A stretch of 64,000 bases of DNA, from positions 372,001-436,000 of the forward strand of contig NZ_CP072643.1 of the NCBI RefSeq assembly GCF_018304765.1, read 5' to 3'. This stretch comes from Chloracidobacterium sp. N. GTDB taxonomy: Bacteria; Acidobacteriota; Blastocatellia; Chloracidobacteriales; Chloracidobacteriaceae. Shown one piece after another: positions 37,631-47,949 of this stretch. Positions within the stretch are counted from its first letter, which is position 1, and each line of letters opens with the position of its first letter. The notes beneath the pieces are model-generated. The model was not told the origin of the DNA. It worked only from the letters and a program-made list of their open reading frames with translations, and made no database searches. Both the position numbers and the translations under genes were made by a program.

Positions 37631-37911
37631 CTTCTCATTCCACCCTGTGTCGTGGACGCACTTCCCCAGGCAACCTGAAAGCTTGGCTGGCTGAAGGCAC
37701 AAGCAGCCACGTTACAACTTCAGCATCGTTCGGGCAGCATAGACCTGAGGACGATGCCGACACCAGACCGCCCGGCCAGTTTTCCGGACAGCCCGCGGCG
37801 GATGCCATCACACCCCGGCGGTACCATCCGGCAGCTTCACGCCTTGTCTGGTGTGTTACAACATCACATCCGAAAGTTCGGCAAAACCATTCAACCACAT
37901 GGCGTCAGCTT

Positions 37912-38727
37912 ATGCTCTACGACAAAAAAATTGCCATTCTCGGCGTCGGCAAACTGGGTGAGGCGCTGGTTTCAGGACTCGTCCGCCGGGCAGATGTCGA
38001 GCGTACCAACCTCATTGGCTCCGTAGCCCGCCAGGCTTCGATGGCGCGCGTGGATTTGCGGCTTGGCATCCCGGTCACGACCGACAATGCTGCGGCCGTC
38101 GCCGGGCGCGACATTGTCATTCTGGCCGTCAAACCCCAGAACATGACGGCCGTTCTCGAAAGCATTGCCCCGGCCGTTTCCGCGTCACAACTTTTCATCA
38201 GCGTGGCGGCATCGGTCAGTACGTCCTTCATTGAAGAGCGTCTGCCGGTGCCGGCGGCCGTCATCCGCGCCATGCCCAATACGCCGGCGCTGCTCAACGA
38301 GGGCATGTCCGTCCTGTGCGCCGGACGCCGCGCCACACCGGAGCATCAGCGGTTAGCTGAAGAAATTTTCAGCGCCGTCGGGCGCACCGCCTTTCTCGAA
38401 GAAAAGCTCATGGATGCGGTTACGGGTCTGTCGGGAAGTGGCCCGGCCTACATCTACGTGGTGCTCGAAGCCCTGTCGGAAGCCGGCGTCAAGCTCGGCA
38501 TTCCGCGTGACATTTCGACCCTGCTGGCGGCGCAGACCATGCTCGGCGCAGCGAAGCTGGCGCTTGAAACCGGACAGCACCCGGCACTGCTGCGGGACAG
38601 CGTCACAACACCGGCCGGCTGTACCGTGGACGGGCTGCTTGAACTCGAAGAGGGCAAGCTGCGCGTCACGCTCATCAAAGCTGTGGTGCGCGCTGCTGAG
38701 CGGGCCCGGGAACTTGTCAACAGCTAA
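37912..38727 (+). CDS. proC: Pyrroline-5-carboxylate reductase
   Basis: 271 residues, the usual length. The NADPH-binding start is IAILGVGKLGEALVSGLV. VILAVKPQNM, VIRAMPNTPALLNEGMS and the C-terminal signature (GLSGSGPAYIYVVLEALSEAGVKLGI, then VTTPAGCTVDGLLELE) identify ProC. It makes proline from pyrroline-5-carboxylate in the cytoplasm. Upstream 37,703-37,911 would hold its promoter, since the methyltransferase gene diverges. Confidence 0.96.
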   Translation: MLYDKKIAILGVGKLGEALVSGLVRRADVERTNLIGSVARQASMARVDLRLGIPVTTDNAAAVAGRDIVILAVKPQNMTAVLESIAPAVSASQLFISVAASVSTSFIEERLPVPAAVIRAMPNTPALLNEGMSVLCAGRRATPEHQRLAEEIFSAVGRTAFLEEKLMDAVTGLSGSGPAYIYVVLEALSEAGVKLGIPRDISTLLAAQTMLGAAKLALETGQHPALLRDSVTTPAGCTVDGLLELEEGKLRVTLIKAVVRAAERARELVNS

Positions 38728-38926
38728 GGGGACGTTGGCGGGGGTGGCGCAGCGAGGTTCTGGCAGCTCCATCCGATTCGCCAATTGACGCAGCTTCAGC
38801 CGATGGCTATCTTTGCGTCACGCCGCTCAAAATGCTTGCTTCTGTGCAGGATGCGCCACACTTACAGTGCAGCATCATCCATGGGCGGCACGCAATTTCC
38901 CTCTGGAAAAAGGATAGGTAGCAGCC

Positions 38927-41900
38927 ATGGCCTTCGAGTGGTGTAACGGAAGGTTGCGTCAAAACCGGGTGATGGACAGCCGATGGTCTGCCCCGCAAAA
39001 CGGCTGTCTGACGCAACTGTGTTGTGGACAAGCACTGGCAGGTGTGATGTTGGCCCTGTATTTCATTCTGGGGTTTGCCGTCTTTCCCGGACTGGCGCAA
39101 TCAGCCAGCACCGGGCAGTTACGCGGCACAGTTCGCGATCCCCAGGGGGCAGTGGTGGCCGGGGCAACGGTCACGCTGACCGAGCAGGCAACCGGCAGCA
39201 AGCGCGAAGTGACGACCGGCAGCAACGGCGATTACGTGTTTACCCTGCTTCCGCCCGGAAAGTACCGGCTGGAAGTCCGCTCGGCCGGTTTCAAGACGAG
39301 CGTGACGGAAAACATCACGGTCAACATTACCGGCGTGACAACGAACGATGTTTCGCTTGAAATCGGGGAAGCGGCATCGGAGGTCATCAACGTTTCGGGC
39401 GAAGCGCCGTTGATTCAGGCGGACTCGGCCGCGCATGGGCGCGTCGTGGATGAGCGCAACATCCGCCAGCTTCCCCTGCCGACCCGCAACTTCCAGCAAC
39501 TTCTGGCACTTTCCGCCGGAGCCGCCTCCAACATCTTCAACACGTCGGAAGTGGGCCGCGGTGATACAGCCATCAACGTCAACGGCCAGCGCACGACGAG
39601 CAACTCGATTCTCATCAACGGGATTGACGTGAACTCCATCGGCACCGGGTCCTTTGCCAACCTGGCCGTCCCGGCCACCGACACGTTGCAGGAGTTCATC
39701 GTCCAGACGAGCCAGTACGATGCCTCGGCCGGGCGCAACGTCGGGGGGGTCGTGGCCGCCATCACCAAGAGCGGCACGAATGAGTTTCACGGCAACGCCT
39801 ACTTCTTCCTGCGCGACCAGGCGCTCAATGCCAACAACTTCTTTCTGAAACGGGGCGGCATTCCACGCCAGGCCAACAACCGCAAGCAGTACGGCGGAAC
39901 CATTGGCGGCCCCATCGTCAAAAACCGTCTGTTCTTTTTCGGCTCCTACCAGGGAACGCGCGAAACCAACGGCACGTCCACCAACAACAGCATTGCGCCA
40001 TTCAACCCGGCGCCGGACCTGACGGATGACCGTTCCCTGACGGCCATCCGGGCCATTGCCCTGAGCCGTGCACCCGGATTTGCGTCCTTCATCAATTCAG
40101 CGGCGTTTGCCACCTCCCCGCAGGTGCGTCTGCTCCAGGGCCGCTACCCCAACGGGCAGTTTCTCATTCCCAGCGGCAACGGGCGGACGACCGGCGTCCA
40201 AGTGGCCGAATCCACTTTCCGGGAAGAGCAGTTCAACACGAACGGTGACTGGCAAATCAACGACAACAACCGCGTGTCGGGCAAGTTCTTCTTTGCCAAC
40301 AATACAGTTCAGCAGGGGTTGTTTCGTCAGTTCGGGGGTGGGAATGCCCTGCAGTTGCCGGGCTACCCGGTGGATGCCATCACCAACAACCGCGTCACGA
40401 CCGCCTCGTGGACAAGCATCATCACCCCGACACTCATCAACGAATTCCGGTTTGGTTACAACCGCCTGATTACGCAGGGGAAACCCACAGAACCATTCCG
40501 GGCGGCCGATTTCGGCATCAACTCGCCCAGCAGCGCGCGCTTTCCGGGTCTGCCGGGCTTTGTCTTCTCGAACATGTTTTCGGTTGGCCCGGCCACAACG
40601 TCCGACAGTTTCAACACCACGGAAGGCTGGACGTTCAACAACACGCTCTCGCTGACGGCCGGAGCGCACTCGATGAAGTTTGGCGGCGAAGTGCGTCCCT
40701 ACCGCCAGCGGGTGTTTTTCAACGTCGGCGCGCGGGGACTGCTTCAGTTTACCGGCGGCTTTGCCAATGCAGCGGGACTGGGAGCCTTTGCGGCGCTGGG
40801 CATTCCTCCCGGCTCGGTCAACCGCGCACCCCAGTTTTTGCCCACCCTGCCCTTCACCGAATTTTTGATTACCGGCGTCAATCCGGGACTGTCGTCGGTT
40901 GCCGGGGGGCTGACCTCGCCCTTCCTGTCGGTCATCTCGCCGGGCGGGGCCAAACGTGACTTCCGCGCCAACGACTTCACGCTCTTTTTCCAGGATGATT
41001 GGAAGGTCAACAGTCGGCTGACCCTCAACCTCGGTCTCCGTTACGACTACTTTGGTCCGTTTTATGAGGTGGATGGGCTGATGGCCACCTTTGATGAAGC
41101 CGTGGCGCGGTCGGTCGTCGGCACCGGGGCCAACGGCGTTTCCAACCTGGCGGGCACCTTTGCCGGGTTCTTCGTGCCGTCCAACAACCGCGTGGGACTG
41201 CCGGGCATTACGCGCGACAGCCGGCGTGGTTTCACCGAATCCGACTGGAACAACTTTGCGCCGCGTATTGGGCTGGCGTTCAAACCACTCTCCACGGACC
41301 GCTTTGTGGTGCGGGCCGGCTATGGACTCTACTATGACCGCTTCAACGCCCGCACGGTCATCAACTCCAGCTTCAGCTTCCCGGTCTTTCCGCTTGTCCC
41401 GTTCTTCCCAGCCGTGGCGGGCGGCGGCTTCGCCAATCCCTTTGCCCCCATCCCGTCCGCGCAGGGACCGATTGACACGGGCAATCCATCGTTCTTCCCC
41501 GGCACAAGCTGCACCGGTGCGCCAGGGACCAACCGCGGACTGCCCTTCTGTCTGGGTGGACGGCAGGTGGCCGTCCAGGGCATTTACCCCGGACGCAACC
41601 TGCGGACGCCTTACGTCCAGCAGTACTCGCTCGGCTTCCAGTGGGAGTTCATCAAGGACACCCAGCTTGAAGTCAGTTACGTCGGCTCCCAGACACGCAA
41701 GCTGCAACGCTTCAAGAACGTCAACCAGCCCTTTGCCCCCGGCGGCACGGTAAGTCCGTTCGGCACAATCCTGTCCCAGATTACCCAGCCAAGCCTGAAC
41801 TCCTTTTCGGTCACGGTGCAGGAATCGTCGGCTGTAGCGAGCTACAACTCCCTGCAGGCCACGGTGACGCGGCGGCTGTCAAAGGGACTTCAGGCGCTGG

Positions 41901-42565
41901 TCAGCTACACATGGGCACACGCCATTGATGAGTACTCCGGTCAGCTTTCGTCACTGGGAACCAGCGATGTGTCGCCGGATTTTGGCGACCAGGCTACCTT
42001 CCGTGGCAACCGCGCCACAGCGGACTTCGACCGGCGGCAGCGGCTCGTGGTGAGCTTCGTCTATGACCTGCCCAAGCTCTATGACGGCGACAATTTTGCC
42101 CTCAAGGCGCTGGCCAACAACTGGCAGCTTTCCGGCGTTTCCATCGTCCAGACCGGACTCCCCTTCACCGTTGTCAGCAGCACCGGGCTGAGTGACGGCG
42201 CCCGCGCTTCCTATGCTCCAGCCGGACAGGGCAATGGAAGCCTCTCCGGGGATGTGCGCCGCCGCCTCGACCGGTACTTCGACACGAGCCGGTTCGTGCC
42301 CTCGACCGGCGTCGGAAACTTCGGCACCGTCGGCCGCAACACCCTGCGGGGACCGGCGCAGTGCAACACCGATTTTTCCGTGGTGAAGTTCCTGGTGTTC
42401 CGCGAGCGTTACCGGGCCGAGTTTCGGACGGAGTTCTTCAACATCTTCAACCAGACGAACTTTGCCAATCCCGGCAACGTGGTGGGAACGCCCAACTTCG
42501 GGCGCATTCTGGAGGCCACCACGGGGCCGCGTATCGTGCAGTTCGCCTTCAAATTCGCCTTCTAA
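38927..42565 (+). CDS. Oar-like TonB-dependent outer-membrane receptor (2)
   Basis: 1212 residues. A signal segment (about 38-58, ending in FPGLAQS) leads to a carboxypeptidase-regulatory-like domain (GQLRGTVRDPQGAVVAGATVTL). The plug contains RNIRQLPLPTRNFQQLLALSAG, SILINGIDVNS and VAAITKSGTNEFHGNAYFF, and the barrel ends in VQFAFKFAF with a C-terminal Phe. A second start at Met16 (38,972) would shorten a rather long pre-signal part. It is similar in plan to receptor 1 but differs widely in sequence. The ligand is unknown. Confidence 0.93.
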   Translation: MAFEWCNGRLRQNRVMDSRWSAPQNGCLTQLCCGQALAGVMLALYFILGFAVFPGLAQSASTGQLRGTVRDPQGAVVAGATVTLTEQATGSKREVTTGSNGDYVFTLLPPGKYRLEVRSAGFKTSVTENITVNITGVTTNDVSLEIGEAASEVINVSGEAPLIQADSAAHGRVVDERNIRQLPLPTRNFQQLLALSAGAASNIFNTSEVGRGDTAINVNGQRTTSNSILINGIDVNSIGTGSFANLAVPATDTLQEFIVQTSQYDASAGRNVGGVVAAITKSGTNEFHGNAYFFLRDQALNANNFFLKRGGIPRQANNRKQYGGTIGGPIVKNRLFFFGSYQGTRETNGTSTNNSIAPFNPAPDLTDDRSLTAIRAIALSRAPGFASFINSAAFATSPQVRLLQGRYPNGQFLIPSGNGRTTGVQVAESTFREEQFNTNGDWQINDNNRVSGKFFFANNTVQQGLFRQFGGGNALQLPGYPVDAITNNRVTTASWTSIITPTLINEFRFGYNRLITQGKPTEPFRAADFGINSPSSARFPGLPGFVFSNMFSVGPATTSDSFNTTEGWTFNNTLSLTAGAHSMKFGGEVRPYRQRVFFNVGARGLLQFTGGFANAAGLGAFAALGIPPGSVNRAPQFLPTLPFTEFLITGVNPGLSSVAGGLTSPFLSVISPGGAKRDFRANDFTLFFQDDWKVNSRLTLNLGLRYDYFGPFYEVDGLMATFDEAVARSVVGTGANGVSNLAGTFAGFFVPSNNRVGLPGITRDSRRGFTESDWNNFAPRIGLAFKPLSTDRFVVRAGYGLYYDRFNARTVINSSFSFPVFPLVPFFPAVAGGGFANPFAPIPSAQGPIDTGNPSFFPGTSCTGAPGTNRGLPFCLGGRQVAVQGIYPGRNLRTPYVQQYSLGFQWEFIKDTQLEVSYVGSQTRKLQRFKNVNQPFAPGGTVSPFGTILSQITQPSLNSFSVTVQESSAVASYNSLQATVTRRLSKGLQALVSYTWAHAIDEYSGQLSSLGTSDVSPDFGDQATFRGNRATADFDRRQRLVVSFVYDLPKLYDGDNFALKALANNWQLSGVSIVQTGLPFTVVSSTGLSDGARASYAPAGQGNGSLSGDVRRRLDRYFDTSRFVPSTGVGNFGTVGRNTLRGPAQCNTDFSVVKFLVFRERYRAEFRTEFFNIFNQTNFANPGNVVGTPNFGRILEATTGPRIVQFAFKFAF

Positions 42566-42590
42566 CGGGCGACCGGGCAGCGCCAGCCGG

Positions 42591-42629
42591 AAAAAACTAG
42601 CCCGGCACGGGGGTTCCGACCGTGCCGGG
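42591..42629 (-). terminator. Rho-independent terminator of the 42.6-43.2 kb gene
   Basis: On the minus strand CCCGGCACGG, a nine-base loop and CCGTGCCGGG are followed by CTAGTTTTTT. The stem overlaps the last codons of the minus-strand gene. It also faces the end of the plus-strand TonB receptor. Confidence 0.75.
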
Positions 42630-43181
42630 TGCGCTGGCGGTGTCGGGCGGGTGGGTGGCGCGAACCGCTTCGATTTGACCTTTGACATAAAAGATAATGC
42701 CCAGCACAAGCAGGGTCGTCGTCGTGCTCTCGATGGCCACAGCCAGGGCCGCCACACCAAGCGACGTGCCGTTGAGGATGTCCAACGGGGCGTCAAACCA
42801 CTGCTGCGCGAGGCCGGCCGTCAGTCTGGCCAGCGCCAGAAAGACAAGACCGGAAACGAGTGTTCCGAAGCAGAACTGGATGACCTGCCGCCAGTTCCCG
42901 GCAAACCGTCCGTCGAAGTCGCCATGGGTCACGGTGCCGGTATGGGGACGGAGAAGGTTGGAAACCACGCCGATGAGATTCCCCAGCGTCAGGGCAACTG
43001 TCAGATAGATGGCAAACCAAGTCAGCAGCGCCCCGACATCCACGGTGAACGTCCACCGGGGATGCGCAATGGCAAAGGCGGTCAGACACATGAAGAAGTA
43101 GGCAATTGCCCAGAAGCCGGTGAAAACCGAAAAACGCGCCACGATGTCGCCCAGTCTGGCCGTGGGCCGGGATGATGTCAT
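42597..43181 (-). CDS. Four-helix membrane protein, unknown
   Basis: 194 residues with four likely membrane helices (about 18-40, 48-72, 100-125, 140-167) and a Pro/Thr-rich tail. I do not recognise a named family. It lies between the TonB receptor and the coiled-coil gene, convergent to the first and divergent from the second. No catalytic motif is visible. Confidence 0.7.
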   Translation of the reverse strand: MTSSRPTARLGDIVARFSVFTGFWAIAYFFMCLTAFAIAHPRWTFTVDVGALLTWFAIYLTVALTLGNLIGVVSNLLRPHTGTVTHGDFDGRFAGNWRQVIQFCFGTLVSGLVFLALARLTAGLAQQWFDAPLDILNGTSLGVAALAVAIESTTTTLLVLGIIFYVKGQIEAVRATHPPDTASAPGTVGTPVPG

Positions 43182-43395
43182 AAGCCTTTACCTACATGCG
43201 AAGGATGGAAGCCGGGGGGACAAAGCGATTATGCGGGCTGACCGGCGCAGCCGAGCGTGATGCAGCATACGGCTGGGCGGCGACTGTCCCGGAGTGGCTT
43301 GTTTCCGGCCCGGCTTTCACACACAATAGGTCAGTACCCAAGTGCAGTTGACTTTGGATGCGCCGGGATGGTCTTCCCGGTCGAAAGAGGCGTCT

Positions 43396-44082
43396 ATGAG
43401 CAACGGAACTGGCATGCTCGGCAGGCTTTTTGGCTCGAAACCGGAAGGCAACCGTGATGAGCGTGAACGTCGCCCTCATCATGAAGAACCGACGCACGAA
43501 CCACCACGTCCACCGGAAGAGGACGCACCACCTCATCTGCGCAGCTTTGAGTCCATTTACCGCAGCGCGCGCGTCCCGGTCTCACCCTGTGGGGTCGAGG
43601 AACTGGAAAAGATGATTGCCAACCCAATCATCGCCAATGCGCCGCCGGAAACCCGGGTCATTGCCCTCAAGTTTGCGCTTGACCGCGAAGGGCACACCAT
43701 CGAAGAGCCAAAGACCGATGCGGCCCGCAAGGTCAAGGCGCTCGATGCGTACCACGGAACGCTGCTCAACCGGGCGGACAGCCTCGAACGCCGGAATGCC
43801 GAGCGGTTCAAGGAAATGGAAGCGGAGCGGCTGGAATTCATCCGGCGGCAGGAAGAGGAAAAGGAACGCCTGGTTCAGGAAGCCCAGGAAGCCGAGCGTC
43901 AGGCGCGGGAGTTTGAGGCGCGGCTCAACGCCGAACGCCAGCGGCTGTCGGAACTGTTGCGGCCATTCGTTGGAGAACTGGATTTCAACGAAGCCGACCT
44001 GGACTCCGTCCTTTCCGATGTGACACCGGCGTCGGAACCGGGCAGTCCCACATCGGTCATGGTTGATCCGAGCGTCCGCTAA
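43396..44082 (+). CDS. Coiled-coil protein, unknown
   Basis: 228 residues; ATG at 43,396 has AGAGG six bases upstream. The first 45 residues are charged and His/Pro-rich (RRPHHEEPTHEPPRPPEED). Residues about 130-200 form a long Glu/Arg-rich coiled coil (RRNAERFKEMEAERLEFIRR). A short domain sits between (GVEELEKMIANPIIANAPPE, then VIALKFALDREGHTIEE). I know no family. It is cytoplasmic by sequence and is followed by the EI24-like gene 45 bases on. Confidence 0.75.
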   Translation: MSNGTGMLGRLFGSKPEGNRDERERRPHHEEPTHEPPRPPEEDAPPHLRSFESIYRSARVPVSPCGVEELEKMIANPIIANAPPETRVIALKFALDREGHTIEEPKTDAARKVKALDAYHGTLLNRADSLERRNAERFKEMEAERLEFIRRQEEEKERLVQEAQEAERQAREFEARLNAERQRLSELLRPFVGELDFNEADLDSVLSDVTPASEPGSPTSVMVDPSVR

Positions 44083-44127
44083 AAAAACCGGCTTCGGCAC
44101 GCTGCCGCATCCCGGCGTGCCTCACCT

Positions 44128-44868
44128 ATGTATGCCCTCTTGCGCGGCGCCGGCTGCCCATGGCGCGCCATTCGTCTGCTGGTTCGCCAACCGGTGCTCT
44201 GGCGCTACGTTGCCATTCCGGTTGGACTCAACCTTCTGGTGGGAGTCGTTTTGTACACAACGCTGTTGCTGGCCGGCTTTCACCTCATCGGTGTGCTTGT
44301 GGAAGGCTGGCCCCCGTGGATGGCCTGGCTGCTGCGCGGACTGCTGGTCATTGCGCTCTTTGTCGCGCTGGGCTACCTGCTCGTGCGCTTTGGTGTGGTG
44401 CTCGGAGCGCCGTTTTACAGCCGCCTGTCCGAATTGCTGGAAGAACGCCTGCGCGGAACAGCGCCGGCATCCCCACCCATCACCCTGACCGGCATTGCCC
44501 GTGATCTGGGGCGGGCGATGGCCTTTGAACTCAAAAAACTGCTGCTTGCGCTGGCCATCGGGCTGCCCATGCTCCTGCTCCACCTCATTCCGGGCGCCGG
44601 TTCGGTGCTGGCTCTTCTGGGCGGACTGGCGCTGGGCGCTACTCTGGCCTGCCTGGATTTTTTCGATCCGCCACTCGAACGGCGGGGGCTGTCCTTTCGG
44701 GCCAAGCTGGGCTTCATCCGTCGCCACCTTCCGGCGAGCGCCGGGTTTGGACTGGTCTGCCTGGGACTGGTCAGCCTTCCCCTGCTGAACCTTCTGACCG
44801 TGCCGGTCTGCATTGCGGCGGGAACGATCTTTTTCTGCGAGGCCACTGCCGAGCTGCCTGCCAAATGA
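44128..44868 (+). CDS. EI24/CysZ-like membrane protein
   Basis: 246 residues with about five hydrophobic helices. The central phrase VVLGAPFYSRLSELLEERLRG and the flanking helix pattern fit the EI24 domain family, which includes the sulfate permease CysZ. A role in sulfate uptake cannot be assumed, because no cys genes are adjacent. It probably shares a transcript with the coiled-coil gene upstream. Confidence 0.75.
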   Translation: MYALLRGAGCPWRAIRLLVRQPVLWRYVAIPVGLNLLVGVVLYTTLLLAGFHLIGVLVEGWPPWMAWLLRGLLVIALFVALGYLLVRFGVVLGAPFYSRLSELLEERLRGTAPASPPITLTGIARDLGRAMAFELKKLLLALAIGLPMLLLHLIPGAGSVLALLGGLALGATLACLDFFDPPLERRGLSFRAKLGFIRRHLPASAGFGLVCLGLVSLPLLNLLTVPVCIAAGTIFFCEATAELPAK

Positions 44869-45090
44869 CGCGGGGATCACGAACGCAAATTTGTGCCGGT
44901 CGAAGGGTCTGCCTCCAAACTCCGGCAGGCTGCATTGCGGAGGTGGCATTACCCTGCTCTGAATAACCTTTACCGCCTCGACATTGTTCCTGGCCGAAGG
45001 CAAAATGGCTGTGCCAAAGGCAAAATAGCTAGCTGTCCGCACCGGACTTTTTTCCGAATCTTTCCCTGAACAGAAAGAGGCAATTTATGA

Positions 45091-47508
45091 GTGCGCTGGA
45101 ACTGCTTGCCCCCCCAGGCCACATCACTGGCTCTCCCCAAAGCGCCGGTGCGCGTCATTGGCATTGATCTGGGCACGACCAACTCCACCCTGGCTGAGAT
45201 TCTCTGGTCACCCGACACCAAAGAGGCCCTGCTTGCCCGCTGCCTCGAAGTCGAGCAACCGACCAGCACCGGGCCCTACATTCACGTCCTGGTGCCGTCC
45301 GTGGTGGCCATCCACGCCAACCACGTCCTCGTGGGCGAAGGGGCCAAACGGCTCCGGGCCAACACCTCACTGCGCAGAAACAGGGACATTTTCTACGAGT
45401 GCAAAAACGACATCGGCACCCGGCGTACCTACCACATGGCCCCGGAAGGGTTCCGCTCGGCGGCTGAAATTGGCGGGAAGGTTTTGGCTTTTCTCAAAGC
45501 GGCGGCTCAGGAAAGCAACCCCATCCCGCCCACACGCACGGTAGTGACCGTTCCGGCTTCGTTTCAGATAGCCCAGCGAAGAGATACGCTCCGCGCGGCT
45601 GAAATGGCTGGGCTGAAGATGGCCGGGGGCGACCTGCTCGATGAGCCGGTGGCCGCGTTTCTCGATTACCTGATCTCCCATCAGGCTGACTTTCTTAGGG
45701 CAACTACTGGCAACAGCAACCTGGTGGTTTTTGACTTCGGCGGTGGCACCTGCGATGTGGCCGTATTCCGCTTCAATCCCAAAGGGCCCTCCGGCGGCAT
45801 GGAGATTTCACCGCTGTCGGTGTCGCGCTATCACCGGCTGGGGGGCGGCGACATTGACACGGCCATTGTGCACCAGGTTCTGATTCCACAACTCGTGAAG
45901 CAGGCTCGTCTGGCCGACACCGACCTGTCCTACGAAGACCGCAAGCTGCACATCGAACCTGCCCTGCTGAGCGTGGCGGAATCGCTCAAAATCGGTCTGT
46001 GCATGGAGATCAGTCGTCTTCAGGGTTTTGGCAAGTACCAGAGCGCCGCCAAAACAGACGTGGTCAAAACCCAGCCCGGCGTCTATCCCTGCCCCTGTCC
46101 CGGCCGCGACCTGAAGCTGGAATCACCACACCTGACCGCCGCGCAGTTTGAAACCGTCCTGGAGCCGTTTCTGGATACTGAACTGCTGTACGCGAAGGAA
46201 ACGGAATACCAGTTGACCTGCTCGATTTTTGCGCCTCTTCAGGATGCCCTGGAACGCGCCGGGCTCAGGCCTTCGGAAGTCAACCTCTGTCTGCTGGTTG
46301 GCGGCAGCAGCCTCATTCCGCAGGTCAAAACCGCTGTGGCGGGGTACTTCCGGGCCGCCAGGGTGCTTACCTACGAAGACCGCGAATCGAACCAGGTCGC
46401 TGTGGCGCGTGGCGCGGCCTACCATGCGCTGGCGCTGGCGCTGTTCAACCGCAGCCTGATCCAGCCGGTGGCGCCGGATAGCATTGCCATCCGCACCACT
46501 TCGGGTCCCTTGACCATCGTGCCGCAGGGCGCACAGCTTCCCTTCCCGGACCCGGACAAGTTCGGCGAGCACCTTTCGCTGGCCGTGCCCAAAACTGCCA
46601 TCGTCGGCGCGGTGACATTGCGCGTCGAGATTGTGGCAGGAGCGGAAGCGCGGCCCATCTTCATCGGGCAGTGGGAGATTCAAGGGCCGGTGAAAGCCGG
46701 TGAACCGCTGCGGCTCCGGTTTCACTATGACGAAAACCAGGTCCTGCACCTTGAACTCACACTGCGCGATCAGCCGGATGCCCGGCCCTTTGCCTGTACG
46801 ATTGAGAACCCGCTGACCAATGTCGTCAATCCCCATCCCCCCATCCGCCAGCGCATTGACGAGACCGAAGAAGACCTCCGCACCGGCAAGATACCCGGGC
46901 ACCGGGTGCCAGAAGTGCTGGTCAGCCTGGCCGACGACTACTACGAACTGGGGCAGATAGACAAATCCATCTTCTACCTCCAGCGGGCGCTCCAGCAGAA
47001 AGGGCGTCCTGATGCCGACATCCTGAACCAGCTTGGTATCTGCTACGGAGAAAAGGGCGACTGGGCACGCCAGGAAAAGGCGTACCGTGAAGCCTTTGCG
47101 GCCGAACCACACGACCCGGCGCCGCTGTTCAACCTGGCGCTGTCACAGTTCCGGCGCAAACAGTTCAGCCAGGCCGCAGACACCATCCAAACCGCACTGG
47201 AACATAATGGCAAAGGGCCGTACTTCGTTCTGGCGGCGCAAATCTACCAGAAGCTCAACCGCCATCAGGACGTCAGTTCAGCCCTGAAGGAAGCCTTCGA
47301 GCACTTTGACCCCGTGCCAACTCTGGACGACTGGGAACTGAACTGGTATGGCAAAGCGGCTCTGATGGCCGGCGACGAAGACCGTATCAGACAGGTCGGG
47401 AATGAGCAGATGCGGCGCAAACGGCGTCAGGCCACGCGCCAGAGCACCACTGAGGACGGTGACGAAGGAGACCTGCCGGAAATCCTGCCGACGCTACAGA
47501 AGCGATGA
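45091..47508 (+). CDS. Hsp70-like ATPase fused to TPR repeats
   Basis: The open frame from GTG 45,091 codes for 805 residues. The Hsp70 ATPase motifs are present: VIGIDLGTTNSTLAE, VVFDFGGGTCDVAVF and LCLLVGGSSLIPQV. A beta-sandwich-like part follows (about 465-590), then TPR units (about 610-740; SIFYLQRALQQKGRPDADIL). It is not DnaK: the C-terminal lid is replaced. The natural start is probably ATG 45,087, with AGAGG six bases upstream. That frame breaks in a seven-C run at 45,109-45,115; removing one C joins MSALELLAP to QATSLALPKAPVR. The gene overlaps the helicase start by four bases, so it is part of a pair. Confidence 0.88.
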   Translation: MRWNCLPPQATSLALPKAPVRVIGIDLGTTNSTLAEILWSPDTKEALLARCLEVEQPTSTGPYIHVLVPSVVAIHANHVLVGEGAKRLRANTSLRRNRDIFYECKNDIGTRRTYHMAPEGFRSAAEIGGKVLAFLKAAAQESNPIPPTRTVVTVPASFQIAQRRDTLRAAEMAGLKMAGGDLLDEPVAAFLDYLISHQADFLRATTGNSNLVVFDFGGGTCDVAVFRFNPKGPSGGMEISPLSVSRYHRLGGGDIDTAIVHQVLIPQLVKQARLADTDLSYEDRKLHIEPALLSVAESLKIGLCMEISRLQGFGKYQSAAKTDVVKTQPGVYPCPCPGRDLKLESPHLTAAQFETVLEPFLDTELLYAKETEYQLTCSIFAPLQDALERAGLRPSEVNLCLLVGGSSLIPQVKTAVAGYFRAARVLTYEDRESNQVAVARGAAYHALALALFNRSLIQPVAPDSIAIRTTSGPLTIVPQGAQLPFPDPDKFGEHLSLAVPKTAIVGAVTLRVEIVAGAEARPIFIGQWEIQGPVKAGEPLRLRFHYDENQVLHLELTLRDQPDARPFACTIENPLTNVVNPHPPIRQRIDETEEDLRTGKIPGHRVPEVLVSLADDYYELGQIDKSIFYLQRALQQKGRPDADILNQLGICYGEKGDWARQEKAYREAFAAEPHDPAPLFNLALSQFRRKQFSQAADTIQTALEHNGKGPYFVLAAQIYQKLNRHQDVSSALKEAFEHFDPVPTLDDWELNWYGKAALMAGDEDRIRQVGNEQMRRKRRQATRQSTTEDGDEGDLPEILPTLQKR

Positions 47509-47949
47509 GTACCTGGTTATTGCCACGCAGCGAATTGACCTCCGAACAACTCCGGGCGGTTGAACTCAGTCCACTGTCCCATCAGGTCATTTTTGGTGCG
47601 CCCGGCTCAGGCAAAACGCAAATCCTGCTCCACCGGGCGGCGTTCCTGCGCAGCCACCTTGGCACAAAGCCCAACTGCTTCCGCATTTTCGTTTACACCA
47701 ACGTCCTCAAGCACTACATCCGCTCGGCGCTTGCCCTGCTGAACCTGCCCGAGGATGCGGTCACGACATACGATGACTGGTGCCGGGTGTTTTACCGAAA
47801 AAACGCCGTAAAGCCCTGCACTTTAGGGCAGGGATAGAGGGAAAACTGCCAATTTGAGGGTGAGAAAGGAGTATCTGAACCACTGTGCATAATAATTGGC
47901 TAGTTATGCTATACTAGATAAGCACTAATTTTAGTAAAGAAATTGAGCC

